NCBI GenBank assembly: GCA_036172665.1
Contig: CM069873.1
Location: 38,988,001-39,052,000, forward strand
DNA length: 64,000 bases
From: Prosopocoilus inquinatus
Taxonomy: Eukaryota > Arthropoda > Insecta > Coleoptera > Lucanidae
Direction: 5' to 3'
This document shows positions 47,211 through 59,586 of the stretch, piece by piece (the first letter of the stretch is position 1; every line of letters begins with the position of its first letter). Position numbers and translations under genes: made by a program. Below the pieces are notes generated by a model. The model had not been told where the DNA came from and made no database searches. It saw nothing but the letters and a program-made list of their open reading frames with translations.

Positions 47211-47885
47211 TTTTCCATTTTACACTTTGACAAAATTTCACATCGAGACACGAAAAATCGCTGGAACTTTTTTACTTTTGATTTTAGCGCTTTGGTCGCT
47301 AAGAATAATCGTCAGAATTCGTGTGGTACTAGCCAGAACTCCAAGCAGAACGAAAAAATTTTCCAGAAAAATTTCCATTTTGCACTTTGACAAAATTTCA
47401 CATCCAGACACGAAAAATCGCTGGAACTTTTTTACTTTTGATTTTAGCGCTTTGGTCGTTCAGGATAATCGTGAGAACTCGTGTGGTGCTACCCAGAACT
47501 CCAAGCAGAACGAAAAAATTCTCGAGAAAAATTTCCATTTTGCACTTTGACAAAATTTCATATCGAGACACGAAAAATCGCTGGAACTTTTTTACTTTTG
47601 ATTTTAGCGTTTTGGTCGTTAAGGATAATCGTGAGAACTCGTGTGGTGCTACCCAGAACTCCAAGCAGAACGAAAAAATTTTCCAGAAAAATTTCCATTT
47701 TGCACTTTGACAAAATTTCATATCGAGACACAAAAAATCGCCGGAAATTTTTTACTTTTGATTTTAGCGCTTTGGTCCTTAAGGATAATCGTGAGCACTC
47801 GTGGGGTGCTACCCAGAACTCCACGCAGAACGGAAAGATTTTCGGGAAAAATTTCCATTTTACACTTTGGCAAAATTCTCGAGTG
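47211..47885. repeat. 160-bp tandem repeat core
   Basis: Four full units and a partial fifth have equivalent points at 47221, 47381, 47541, 47701 and 47861, a constant period of 160. Units contain ATCGCTGGAACTTTTTTAC and GCACTTTGACAAAATTTC. Because 160 is not a multiple of three, overlapping long frames appear on both strands; these are artefacts of the repeat. Confidence 0.92.
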
Positions 47886-48217
47886 TCAGAGCGTAAAATG
47901 AAAAAAAAAAACTAATAATTTGAGGTTCTTTTCTTTTAATAGTAGTATGATGCTTAAACTAATAATTATTTTGCATTTATAGGTCTCTACATCCAAAAAT
48001 AAAATGTTTCTTCGTGTTCTGATCTTTTGTAAAATAAGGGGGATATAATAATTTCAAAAGTTCGAGATTCTGTTTAGAGTTCTGGATAGCACCTCAATAG
48101 TTCTAAAGAAAGTCTTAATGATGAAATTAATTATTTCCAACAATTAACATTTTATAGCCAATTTTTAAATCCCGTTTTGTGAACTTAGCACCCCAAATTT
48201 TAAAAGTCATTTTTTTA

Positions 48218-48423
48218 TTATTGAAGTTTGTTCTTGTCCGATGAAAATAGTAAGTACAAAGTTTTTTTAATCTCAAACCGGACAGAAAAATGAAGGGAAA
48301 CACACTCAACGATTTATAGCTTCGTCAGGAGTTCCTGACGAAGCTATAAATCTATAGCGAAACGTTGAGTGTGTTTCCCTTCATTTTTCTGTCCGGTTTG
48401 AGATTAAAAAAACTTTGTACTTT
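48218..48423. mobile_element. 206-bp foldback insert, GACGAAGC hairpin family
   Basis: The insert is largely palindromic around GGAGTTCCTGACGAAGC, with arms carrying CAAACCGGACAGAAAAATGA and its complement. CATTTTTTTA flanks it (48208-48217, 48424-48433), a 10-bp duplication. The opposite arm of the host palindrome (about 46905-46915) preserves the uninterrupted site, confirming the insertion. Related copies are at 61941-62490 and 62953-63131. Confidence 0.88.
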
Positions 48424-48563
48424 CATTTTTTTATGTTTAATCCGCTAGAACTCTTTTTAATTTTGACATAGAACTCCAGAACTCTTTGGGGTGCTATCAG
48501 AACTCCTATAAAAAATCACTTTTTTGAAAAATGAGGTGCCAACTTCACAGAGGTAAGAATATT

Positions 48564-50289
48564 GTGTTAATTAATGGCGTTTATACAGTTATTCGTATCT
48601 AGCTTTGAAAAAAAGCAAATATCGAATTCCTATTTTTTTAAGAAAAAATAATTACTAACCATAGCATTATTTCGCCATACATCTCGAAATAAAGCTATAG
48701 GTAAATACCTATCATAATACTTACTATTTTCGTAAACAAGGGTCCTAAAAAAATAGGTAGTCCTATTTTCAAAAACAATTTCAATTTTGTGAGGCTAACA
48801 ATTTTGTTTTAATAAAAGCAAAAGAAACAAAACAAAAACAAAACAATTGGTAAAGTGGTAAAAATAATTAATCAGTTTTATTTATTATTCTTGAGACTCT
48901 ATGTACGGTTGTAAATACTGTATAAAATTTACAAGTAACTGAGACAAGAGTCAAATCAACTAATAAATATTTACAATGCTAACCTATCTCTTTCACTTTG
49001 TAGAAATTTTGCACAAAAAATACTGTCGTGTAGTAGTTCTTGAAGATTAAACATTACGATTCCTTTTTATTTGTTTTGTTAATTTTATTAATTTCTTTGT
49101 TTTTTATTTGTACATATCTGTTAATATACAGTGACCGGCAGAAAGTTGGCTACATATGGGAAAATTCCATATTATTGATTTCTCAGAAAAAGTTATTCTT
49201 TATAAAAGCTCCTGCATCGTCCAAAACTCAAAATGCATATATCAAAGTTTGTATACCTCCTGACATATACCGAGGAAATCAAAATATTTAAAATCGAATC
49301 CAATGTTATAAATCAAATATTAACTATTTATAATGAAAAATGTTATCCCAAAATCATAATTTTAGAGCACATGTACTTTTCCTGTGTTAAAATTACTTAT
49401 TAAGTGAGAAAGGAGAAGTTTCAGCTACGTATATTGACGCGCTATTTAAATTCCCGCGTTCGGCTATTACCGCTTTAACAGATGAACTACCTTGATTTCG
49501 TGGCATACTTTAAATGAATTATATAACAGAATATACTGTCCATTGATTTTCATCAATTTGAATTCAAAAAAAAGAAATATTGCAATAAAGGCCTTTTTAC
49601 ATTTTTGTCCAGCTAATTCCTAGATTTCGCCCACTGTGCGGCAGACCCCGGTGATCAACCTTAACAGGAATCTCTATCCAACAGCAGCTCCAGTAAAGAC
49701 TTCTTCAAACAATAAGTAACAAGTCAAAGATCAAAAAAAAAAACATCATAAGTCAAAATCGAACAAAGTAAGGTATAACAAAGTTCTCTAACGACTATCG
49801 ACGTTCACTACCATACAAGCTCGCTGTTTAAGCTCCAAACCAACTACAAGCTAATAGCAAACCATCGAATTTAAGGTTACCCAAAAGAAAAGCACTTGGT
49901 CAGGTGTCAAGAAGTTCAACCATAAAAAAAAAGTTAGGATACGCACTTAGTACGGCAGAGTGAGGACAACGGACCGTTACCAATCCCGCTACATGCTAAT
50001 CACTAGGCAACACTAAGAGAAAGAGAGGGCATTTGAATCGTCACGCGATCAGACTCGCCTGGGTTTTCCACACTTCTCAAAGATACTATAACACAATTCC
50101 ATCACACATAACGAAACCAACGAACGTATCGACCATCCACCACGTCGCCTAAATTTAAAAGAAACCTTTTAACTGCAAAGTGAACTACAATCACCTGATT
50201 CCAGTACGAAAATTCTTCAGCAAACGTACGACGAAATCAAATAACAAAGTCAAATCTGAGAAAATTTATCCCACAACCATAACATTGGT
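48564..50289. other. no recognised gene
   Basis: A small hairpin lies at 48661-48701 (ATAGCATTATTTCG against CGAAATAAAGCTAT). TACAGTGACCGGCAGAAAGT at 49129-49148 looks like a solitary Tc1-type end. No coding similarity found. Confidence 0.4.
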
Positions 50290-51110
50290 TCAAATTGGTT
50301 TCAAATCCTGTACATACCTATCGAATTACCTCTATCGTCCTCCTTTCTTCCGTATTCTAAAAGTACCAACGTATTTAGGCAAAACATTAGAAGTGATATA
50401 CTTCGATGCATCCGAAACAGCTTTATTCCGTTTCCACGCTTCTTAACCTATCTGATACTGAACCGGTCTACGACGAAGATTATAAGTTTTCCTATGTTTC
50501 TCCTGAGCTCGTACCAAATTATCTTTTACCTAAACAATTTACGAAACCCAATGAAACGCTTTTCCAACTTTGACTCTTGAACAAGATCGGAATTCGAAGA
50601 ATGATCATACTCACTTCCAGACTAAACGTATTCTCGCCCAAAAATGATAAAAGTATATGAGTATTTAGTGATTTCGCTTTTTGGTGTGCGAATTGCACAT
50701 GCTTTAGCTGCCAAATGCCCATGATTTTGTTTGATGTAGGAGGAAATCATGGTTCTCACGACTCTCAGCCGGAGCAGCTCTAGGGTAATATAATGCCATA
50801 TAGAGAAGTTTTGTATGATAACTTCGGCAAAGATCTTGAAATTTCTTACTTTTAATCTGAACACTATTATCGCAGATAAAATATTGGGGAACACTATAAA
50901 CCAAGAAAATATTTTCCTCAACTAATTTTGCGAGCGTGGTGGCATTCGCTGAACGAACTGGGAATAAACATACGTATTTACTAAAGTAGTCGCTCACTAC
51001 GAGAAGTTGTGCGAAGCCACGAACAGATCTAGATAACGGACCAATAAATATGGTACCTACTCTAAGTTCATTAAAGATTTTGAGCTAGCACGCATTTCCG
51101 GGAACGTCAT
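50290..51110 (-). pseudogene. Ty3/gypsy integrase remnant
   Basis: On the minus strand VSDYFSKYVCLFPVRSANAT, VYSVPQYFICDNSVQ (the usual CDNGxQ core, here CDNS) and LYYPRAAPAES (usual YHPQANPVE) mark the integrase core. NTHILLSFLGENTF-like pieces and, near 50350-50450, WKRNKAVSDASKYIT and LPKYVGTFRI mark the C-terminal part. Stops and frameshifts occur throughout. It lies upstream of, not downstream of, the gypsy Pol at 42694-45224 on the same strand, so the two are from different insertions. Confidence 0.75.
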
Positions 51111-52478
51111 ATTTACACTGCCGAATCCATGAGCTTTTAATTCGACCTCAATTTCATTTTTCTTTAAATAACGAATATTGATACTCAAAAATCCTTTCTT
51201 AAAAAAAATGAACGATTCAATAGGGAGTTAAATTTTTTTTTTAAGCGCACGTGGTACCGACGTAGACTCGCTGAGCAAATGCAAACGCTGTAGTGCGCAA
51301 GATGTGGCAATTCCAACAAAAAAAAATGAGGGAGGGGGAAATAAACGCCAATTGCAAAAGCCAGTCTCGACAAAAAAAAATACGTTGGGCGTCAATTTGT
51401 AACTACAATAAAAACACAATAAACCACGTTGGGCGTTAGGCATTCTAATTTTGCAGCACAACAATGTCCCTAGATGCGATCGTTGTGCTCGGTTCGTGCC
51501 AGAGCGTCTGAGTGTAGCGAAACTGGTAGTGAGAGAAGAAGCAAAAAAGAAGCCACAGTATACCCATCAATCAGTACGGACAGCTTCGGCTTTTTACTAA
51601 TACAGTTTCTGAGAACGAATGTCTGAAAACTAGCGGTCCTTCCTCAAATAGTCGAGAGTGGCGCAACGGTCAATGGTTGATTTTTTCAATGGTCGCATTC
51701 AGGTAACCACAGGAACTGAGTTACTAATTCAACATAGCTATTGAACAAACATGCTTTCGGAGTGCCACGCTTCAGCGGCTAGTGTTTTCACATTAACCGT
51801 TTAAGAACACGAGTTGTTAACTTTTTTTAGAAAAATAGTTCGCTTAAATTGAAAGCATTGTTAGTAAAGTATGAATTAGTCGCAATAAATGTTTGAAGTT
51901 GAAAGTGAATTTTATTGCAGACAACATATGGAATTGTGACCAGGATTACATCAACAACGTCCTCGTCATCAACGTCCAGATTGGATTAAACAAATTTAAA
52001 TCAAAAAAATTAAACCAGAATGAAAATCACGTGGCTCGGCGCAAGCCGTCACACGTTGTTATATTAAAAATAGAAATTTTTTGCTTTTAGCATTTAAGCG
52101 AGTTACCTAAACAAGCAATTTTAAAACGGAATCCCAAGTTTATTGCGGGCAGAGGTTTAATGGTGCAACAGGTGCAAACCCAAAGTATCAGTTGTGCGCA
52201 AAGCGAAAGTTAAACTCTCACAAGAGGTGCAAACCTGGAGTGACGATTTGGCTATTGTGAATTCCGGGGTTCTCACGCGTTTAAAGTAGATAGGTCTCTT
52301 GATATTCCACATCGAGAGTAGGAGGGTTTCCATCCCTTCAAGATTCCAAGTTTCAAAAAAACTAAAAAGAGCTACTAGCCAGGCGCACTACACAGCAACA
52401 TGTACATATTTGGCCGTCATCCTTCCATTGACCTGCTGCATGTTTGCTTACGTCCGGATTGCAGACAAGGAATTTTAA
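51111..52478. other. no recognised gene
   Basis: Possibly includes more gypsy-derived sequence upstream of the integrase. A few GC-richer patches (51450-51800, 52140-52480) are unrecognised. Confidence 0.35.
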
Positions 52479-53047
52479 CCCTCGCCGCTCGTCTGGGGTC
52501 TTTTTTGACCCCACGTAAACTAGAATCTGTTTTTTTATGTTTATTCCGTGTGTATTGTCTTACACCCCTAGATATGCTTCTATCTATCTTCATAGAACAC
52601 CGTAACAATTGTTTTTTTTTGTTTTTGTTGTGGGAAAACATATTTATGTCACAAAATATGCATTTGTGGTTAATTTTGACCCCAGGTGGGTAATACGTAA
52701 TAAATTCTTAGCTACGTTTTTATGAAGTTTGGAATGATGTTTAGCATAAATTTGCAGTTTTTCATGTTTTTACAAGTTGGGGTTTGTTAGTTGGTTGTTG
52801 AAATTTATTCTTTTGTAATTGGAAATAAGATTCGGTATAAACTTATAGTTATTCCCGTTTCTGCAAGTTGTGATTTGTTCGTTGTGACTGTTCGTTGTGT
52901 GTCGCAGTATGTTTCGTAATTTTGTGTAATATTATGCACAAACATGTAATAATTCATGTTTCTGCAAGTTATAACACGAAACATGCCAATAGTCAATACT
53001 TATAAATGTAGCTCCATGGAAAGCGTTCTCATTCAAAGTTTTACTGA

Positions 53048-54782
53048 GTGATAAGTAAGGATTATAATATAAACTTTGCAAGAGGCTACAGTGAAGAACA
53101 AGCTTTGATGGATGTATACAATTCTGATTTTGAGATCATAGATAACGAGAACGATGGTAGTGATGCAGACGAAGATTTCACTGAACTGCAGGTAGTCGAA
53201 GCAAATGCAGCAAATCTATGCAGCTCAGATACTGATAATGAAGACGGGAATGAAGAAGTTTGGATTACCAAGGATGGAATAATACAGTGGAGTAGTATGG
53301 AGCCAGGACGTAAAAAGACAGAGTCAAGGAGGAATATTATAAAACAAATTCCTGGTATATCAAAACATTTAAATTTGTCCACCCGCACAGACTGCTTTTG
53401 TGCATTTATGACGAACGAAATCATAGACAAAATATGCTTGCACACCAATGAAAGGGCAAATGAACAAAAGGAAAAGAAGTCAAGCCTAAAAAATGGGAAG
53501 GAATTACAACGTAGTGAGTTTTTGTCATTTTTGGGTCTAAGCTTGCTTTATAGTATTTAGAAGGGTCACGGGAAAGATCTAAAAGAATTTTGGTCAGAAA
53601 AGTACGATTATCCAATTTTTAGAGCTACAATGTCCAGACATCGTTTCACGAGCATACTTAGCTGTCTACGATTTGATGACAGAGGTACACGAGAAGTTAG
53701 AAAAGAAGCAACTAAGAACAAGATTGAACCAATGCAAGAATGCTTATATACCAGGTCCAAATATTACTGTGGACGAACACCTGTGTACTTTTAGAGGAAG
53801 ATGTGATTTCAAGGTTTATATTTCTTCAAAGCCGGGAAAATATGGTATAGAAATATGGATGGCTGTAGACTGTGACTCTCGATACATTACAAACCTGCAA
53901 ATATATTCTGGCAAAATAGTAAACACAAAGGAACAGGAACAAGGAAAGCGGGTGGTGTTAGATTTGGTAACGCACCTAAACGGCTCTGGTCGCAATATTA
54001 CTACTGATAACTTCTTTACTAGCTACAGTCTTGGGCAGGAATTATTGAAACAAAAATTAACTCTTGTCGGAACTGTCCGTAAAAACCGTAAAGAGCTTCC
54101 TTCCTGTATGCTGCCGCCAAAATTTCGTGAAGAGAAATCATCTGTTTTTGCTTATGCCAACAATACATTATTAGTTTCTTACGTTCCTAAAAAAGGAAAG
54201 GCTGCAGTTTTGTTGTCTACTCAACATAATAGATTTGACGTATCCGACGAAGAGCACAGAAAACCGGAAGTAATACTAAATTATAATTCCACTAAATTCG
54301 GTGTTGATACTATAGATCAAATGGCTAGGACCTCTTCAACAAAAAGATCGACAAGAAGATGGCCATTTGCAGTATTTTTTGATCTTGTGGATTTTGCTGG
54401 AATTAATGCTTACGTATTATTTTCTGAGCTTGACAATACATACAAAAATAAAACTAGAAGACGCCGCTTCTTACTAGAACTAGGCGAGGAATTAGTAAAA
54501 CAAGAAATAGAAAATAGAATTCAATATCCCCAATCCAAGACAAGGAAAATTCATAAGGCCATTGAAAATGCAGGGTTTGGAAATTTACTTCAACAATACA
54601 AACACCCGGACCTACCACAAAATAAACGAGGAAGATGCAGCATTTGTCCACGGCAAGCAGACAGAAAAACAAATATTTTATGTGATATGTGCAATAAATT
54701 CGTTTGTAAGGAGCACCTTGAAATGCGCACATTATGTTTTACATGTTCTAGTTTAACGTTAGATGACAGTGGCTCAGACTAA
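53048..54782 (+). pseudogene. piggyBac transposase, one stop and one frameshift
   Basis: Acidic N-terminus (DEDFTELQVVEANAA), then the DDD transposase core. Catalytic aspartates are in ITVDEHLCTFRGRC, TTDNFFTSYSLG and GVDTIDQM, all three present. The protein ends with a cysteine-rich C-terminal domain (CSICPRQ, CDMCNKFVCKEHL, CFTC) that in the family binds DNA at the ends. Length is close to the usual ~590 residues. Defects: an in-frame TAG at 53558-53560, and a small deletion with frameshift near 53735 just before the first catalytic block. The start near 53048-53060 lacks a clear ATG; the true start may be slightly upstream or downstream. Confidence 0.88.
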
Positions 54783-54868
54783 TATATTTACTACAGCAAA
54801 GTATTCACCTCATAAATAAATTTGCTTTAAAATTCATTTTGTTTATATAGTTTAGCTTGTATATATAG

Positions 54869-55636
54869 AAAAAAATTTTGTGCAAATCGTTCTTGATTGC
54901 AGTGAAAACCTCGAGCAGCCTCTGGACAGCTGTTTCAGCCCTGCTTGGGGCTTCTTCAGCAGAGACATTCCCACTGCAGACCAAAAACGACTTGCCCAAT
55001 TTATTCGCAATTGCGATGTAAGAATGATGAACAGATAAAATAGCGACAGCTGTTTCAGCCCTGCTTGGGGCTTCTTCAGCAGAGACGTAGCTCGACATTC
55101 CCACTGCAGACCAAAAACGACTTGCTGTTCAGAGGCTGCTCGAGGTTTTCACTGCAATCAAGAACGATTTGCACAAATTTTTTCTAAAACTTTCATTATG
55201 ATTTGACAGCAAGCATGGCCGCCTTGCATGGGGGACTTATTAGGAGCAAATCCCGCTTCAATTTGTCTATCCTACTGCAATGTCAGGTCAAAAAGCGATA
55301 GTAAGATGTCGCTATTTTATCTGTTCATCATTCTTACATCGCAATTGCGAATAAATTGGGCAAGTCGTTTTTGGTCTGCAGTGGGAATGTCGAGCTACGT
55401 CTCTGCTGAAGAAGCCCCAGGCGGGGCTGAAACAGCTGTCCAGAGGCTGCTCGAGGTTTTCACTGCAATCAAGAACGATTTGCACAAATTTTTTCTAAAA
55501 CTTTCATTATGCTTTGACAGCAAGCATGGCTGCCTTGCATGGGGGACTTATTAGGAGCAAATCCCGCTTCAATTTGTCAATCCTACTGCAATGTCAGGTC
55601 AAAAAGCGATAGTAAGATGTCGCTATTTTATCTGTT
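54869..55636. mobile_element. 312-bp-repeat foldback insert in piggyBac
   Basis: A partial unit in one orientation (54869-55130, itself scrambled) is followed by about 1.6 inverted units to 55636, ending at the family terminus GATGTCGCTATTTTATCTG. CTTGTATATATAG occurs on both sides (54856-54868, 55637-55649), a perfect 13-bp direct repeat. The left end starts at AAAAAAATTTTGTGCAAATC, the same internal point where the array at 6071-7615 ends. Confidence 0.88.
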
Positions 55637-55838
55637 CTTGTATATATAGTTTATATACATTTAGTTTATTAAAATTTATTAATAACTATCACATACAGAC
55701 TAATCTATATATATCTTTAAACATTAACATGAAAAATACGTTTTTTTATAGCAAACCAACGCAATTTTAGGTTTGGGGTCAAAAGTGACCCCAGACGGGC
55801 AGTATGTAATTTTAAGGTAGACGGGCGGTGAGGATTAA

Positions 55839-57372
55839 GCGGCGTTTACATTACATACATGTCTTCAACAAATTCAAAAACAAATCTGTACAAAACTGTC
55901 GACTTATCGCAGACAAATCCCGATTAATGTTTAGCACAATTCTTCGTCAAATACTAGAACAGGGTATCCTTTACACGGTGTGACTTGTTTGCTACATATC
56001 TGGAATTTAATATTTAATAATAATAAAAATGTCGCATACCGTGTGTTAATTACGCACCATAGGAATTTCAATGCATTTTTCTTTAATTGTAAATTCCTGC
56101 TTTCCTATCAAATTTATTATAAAGCAATGAACGACTTAATACGTAGCTTTATATTATGTATTAACCAAGACCAGTTTTTTATGCAAACTACACGGGCTTT
56201 CAAAATTAAAAAGAAAAAAAATATTCAATATCATAGTTTCAATCAAGCAGGCACATCAAACTTCTAGTTGTGATGCTTTACTGATTTTCAAGTATAATTC
56301 TATTATTTATTTAAAAGATAATAAATACTACATCAAATTCTGGAATAATTCGCCGTTTACAGCCAACAAATGTCCCAACTTGTCTTGAAGCTTTGAACGG
56401 AACAAAAATATATGTATCACTTTATTTTTAAACCGTGAAATTTCTAGTAGGCCACTGTCATTTATTGCAGTGCGATACCTGCTAAATAAAATCCTGTTGT
56501 CCCGTATTATCGAACACATAATCAAACAGAAATGTATTTTTTGTTTGGAACCTTCTGCAAACACCGAGTCGGTCCGGGGACGCTGACGAGGTGCTTTTAC
56601 GCAATCAGCTTGGGTTTAGTCCGTACTGGCGTCCGAATACTTTACCATCAAAATATTACCCATCCCTATTCTCACTGTAGCTAGCCGAGGAGAAAAAGCT
56701 GGTGAGAGACCCAGCGCAGACTTGTCACCAGGTTCAGCTAACATTAGAGGCTATTCGCTTTACAGTAAATTCGGTGAGAATCACATATTATTCCTACCAG
56801 ATGTTTTTTCTCTTGAACTGCATGTGAGTGCAATTTAGTAAATGTATGTTTTCTTGTACTTACTATCTGTTAAAAAAATGATTAAACATGAGTAATCTTA
56901 TAATTTGTAACGAAAGTTTTATTTCAAAGTGTGTTGGAGATTTAAATTATTTGAATTAGCGGTATTAGTTGCCTATGGTAACAATGCTTTGACATGATTA
57001 TTTTAAAAAGCAACATAGGGATATGTTGCATAATAAAATAATGTCACTGTATGATGGAAGCCCAAGCAGTTATAACGTTGTTTTTTTAATATTTCTCCTC
57101 GTGGTTGGCTGTGAATTGTTAGTTGTCAACCAGCATTGCTTGAAATTGACATGTATGATAACCCTGCTTTTCTTTTTGAAAGAAATGTCAAGTTCAGAAA
57201 AGTTTTATTGACAAATTTCATTCAAAATTCCACTTCTCGGAGTTTCTATACGGAAATTATCCAATAAGGTTACACCGTATAACTAAATGAATATTTTTTC
57301 AACACTTTGTGATAAGTACAGACAGATCAGTTTACTTGTTGGGACAAACGGCGGAGGGCTGAGCTATGGTAC
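55839..57372. other. no recognised gene
   Basis: AT-rich with a GC-richer patch at 56560-56760 that I do not recognise. Confidence 0.4.
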
Positions 57373-57610
57373 ATTAGGTGCTTTCCTTTGCTTAAAAGTT
57401 TGAATCGTGTTTCGAATACTTTGGACCTGAAATTCGTAGTTGCTGCAACAAAACACCTGACTTGAATTTTTGATTGACAGTTCATTTATAAATAACCATA
57501 ATACAATCCAAACAAGTTTTAAAAATAGAGAGAATCAAAGAAAAGAATGTCTGTTTTTGAATCAAAACACGGTTGGAGCACGATTCCGTGAGCGAAAGAA
57601 AGCACCTAAT
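57373..57610. mobile_element. MITE, about 240 bp
   Basis: ATTAGGTGCTTTCCTTTGC at the left pairs with the complement of the right end (GAAAGAAAGCACCTAAT); similarity extends about 32 bp inward (to AATCGTG). Target duplication is unclear. Confidence 0.65.
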
Positions 57611-58076
57611 AGATATAAGGTGGCGTGATGTTATATTTGTAAATAAATGCGACCGCTATTTTCGAAATGTGGTGTGCAGATCCTACGCGATTTTACTCTC
57701 AGCGAGATGTCAATATTGTCAATGCGCGAAATTTTAATTTTTGTTTGCTAAGTGTCTTACCTTGAGACTGTTGTACAATTGCGGCCTTTGAAAACTGGTA
57801 TACTGAAAACTGACATCACTGTCAGAAATTCTTAATTTTGGAATATCTGTTTTTTATTTATTTACAATCAAGTAGGTCGTGATTTTATTTTTATTAGATT
57901 GACTATTAAAGTTAAATTAGACAAATTAATTTTATGTCATTATAACATATGCCAAAACGTGACACTTCAAGTCAGATAGAACAACCGGTGTTGTCAACTC
58001 TCAACTTTAAGAAGTCTACAAGTCAATTTGTTATGTAAATAATTAATTATTTTATGTCAAAATTACTAAATTACTA

Positions 58077-58328
58077 ATTTTTTTAAATTAATGGTGAAGA
58101 AATTGTTAGTGATAAAAAAAAATATCAGCAAAGATATAACTTGTAAACCAAGAATATGATTACTGATGCGACCAGGCCCGTCTTAACATATACTCCAGTA
58201 TTTACTGCAAGAGTTAGGGAAATCCTGACGGGCCTGGCCGCATCAGCAATGATATTCTTGGTTTACAAGTTATATCTTTGCTGATAATTTTTTTTACCAC
58301 TAATTTCTTCACCATTAATTTAAAAAAT
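58077..58328. mobile_element. palindromic MITE, about 250 bp
   Basis: Two arms of about 105 bp pair almost perfectly (ATATCAGCAAAGATATAACT against its complement; CAGGCCCGTC against GACGGGCCTG). The loop is about 40 bp. It directly abuts the Harbinger element. Confidence 0.8.
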
Positions 58329-58659
58329 TTATGGCCGGTTTCACAAAGCTTTGTTAAAGCGTTGATTAACTAATCAGCCGTTAAGTTTAATCAGTGTTAA
58401 ACATTTGATGCTGTTTCACGAAACAAAAAAATTTATGTTAATCTCTGATTAACTAATTTACGTTTTACGTTTACGTTTGGCAACATCGAAAAATTGCCAC
58501 TTTGACACCGCTTTAAAGTAATCTATCCGATATGGCGTCGCCTGCAGTCAGATAGTGAGAGGTTAGAAACTCAAAATAAATAAATACATCTTAAATTCTT
58601 CGCATTAAGTGCAGTTAATGATTTTTAAAAATGATAAAGAAAAAAAGAAAGGGAGAAAC

Positions 58660-59170
58660 GAAACTTTAGTGCAGTTGAATTACTTGAACATATATGGCAA
58701 AGACACATTTTCTTTTGTGGTACAGCTCAGCGGGATTACCATCAGGTGAAATAATTTTAACATGGGGTACAATCTGTGGTACCAATGACATGAGAAAAGC
58801 CTAATGTTAACTTGCAGAGCTTCTTCTATTGGCAATTTAATTAACTGTTTGCCTTGTCTTGCAATAAGATGGGTGACACGATGAATTGTTCTATCGATGA
58901 TTTCTGAAAGTATCAGGAATCAGCTGTTGAAATATTTCAGTGATAATAATGTAAGCTTATCAGCAACTGATTTGTACCAGAAAATAAATTTATTTTTGCT
59001 TGTTGCAGATTCTAGTGTGGGACCAAAGAGTTCCATAACTCCTTTGGAAAAGCGAAACGTTAAATTCATTATCATCCAAGTCATTAAAAGGATTATTTCT
59101 GTCTCTTATAAAATGAATCCTACCTTAAGGAGGCATTTCTTTATAGTCAGAGAAGAAAGTGAGGTTGCAG
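58660..59170 (-). pseudogene. Harbinger (HARBI1-like) transposase remnant
   Basis: Minus-strand pieces in shifting frames read FRFSKGVMELFGPTLESATS (N-terminal region), then IDRTIHRVTHLIARQGKQ and VIGTTDCTP, corresponding to the start of the DDE nuclease (usual VIGxIDxTH with the first catalytic D). The rest of the nuclease is absent and no frame is open throughout. Confidence 0.65.
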
Positions 59171-59586
59171 ACATTCTGAAATAATTTTGAATTGTTTGTT
59201 GTTGAAAATAATTTCCGAAATAGTGTAGTAAAAATTAATCAATAAACCAAGTTAGTAAAAAGTACAGAAATGTCATTATTTTTCATATTTAAGGTACGTT
59301 ACATTTTTAAATAAAATTATAATTACTTTTTAGATATATGTGGAATTTTTATATCAAAAAAGCTTTATAATAACTATGGAAAATTTACTCGTTACTTTTT
59401 AATCGCTGGAATTCTATCGATTAATCTAACGCCTGATTAGACAGAAGTAAACGAAGCGTTATCTCCTAATCGAGCTTTGTGAAACACTTAACGGAGCATT
59501 AAGACTATTTGACGACCGATTAGAGAGCGAGACGTTTAGTAATCATTGTTAAGTTAATCACCGTTAAATGCAGTTGTTCTCCTATA

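Larger units (their letters stand above)
46783..48554. mobile_element. 1.77 kb palindromic (foldback) element with 9-bp target duplication
   Basis: Outer arms (about 46783-47215 and 47895-48554) are inverted copies for over 400 bp, starting ACTTCTGTGAAGTTGGCACC and ending ...CTTCACAGAGGT. AAGAATATT occurs directly outside both ends (46774-46782 and 48555-48563), a perfect 9-bp duplication, as for MULE and foldback-type elements. The centre is a 160-bp tandem repeat. The right arm is interrupted by a small foldback insert (48218-48423). No transposase is present. Confidence 0.85.
52479..55834 (+). mobile_element. piggyBac element with TTAA target sites
   Basis: The ends CCCTCGCCGCTCGTCTGGGG and ...AGACGGGCGGTGAGGA are inverted repeats, bordered by TTAA at 52475-52478 and 55835-55838, the hallmark of piggyBac. 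Subterminal TGGGGTC motifs are also inverted. It contains a broken transposase (53048-54782) and, in the 3' part, a 312-bp-repeat insertion. Confidence 0.9.

Noticed and set aside
47125..47915. Several overlapping 80-144 codon frames on both strands
   Set aside because: They are produced by the 160-bp tandem repeat, shifting frame with each unit.
49129..49640. A Tc1-type element between TACAGTGACCGGCAG and CCCACTGTGCGG
   Set aside because: The two ends match for only a few bases and the right one lacks a TA; no transposase between them.
42694..51110. One gypsy element with Pol at 42694-45224 and integrase at 50290-51110
   Set aside because: Both are on the minus strand, but the integrase lies on the 5' side, the wrong order for a single element, and an LTR separates them.
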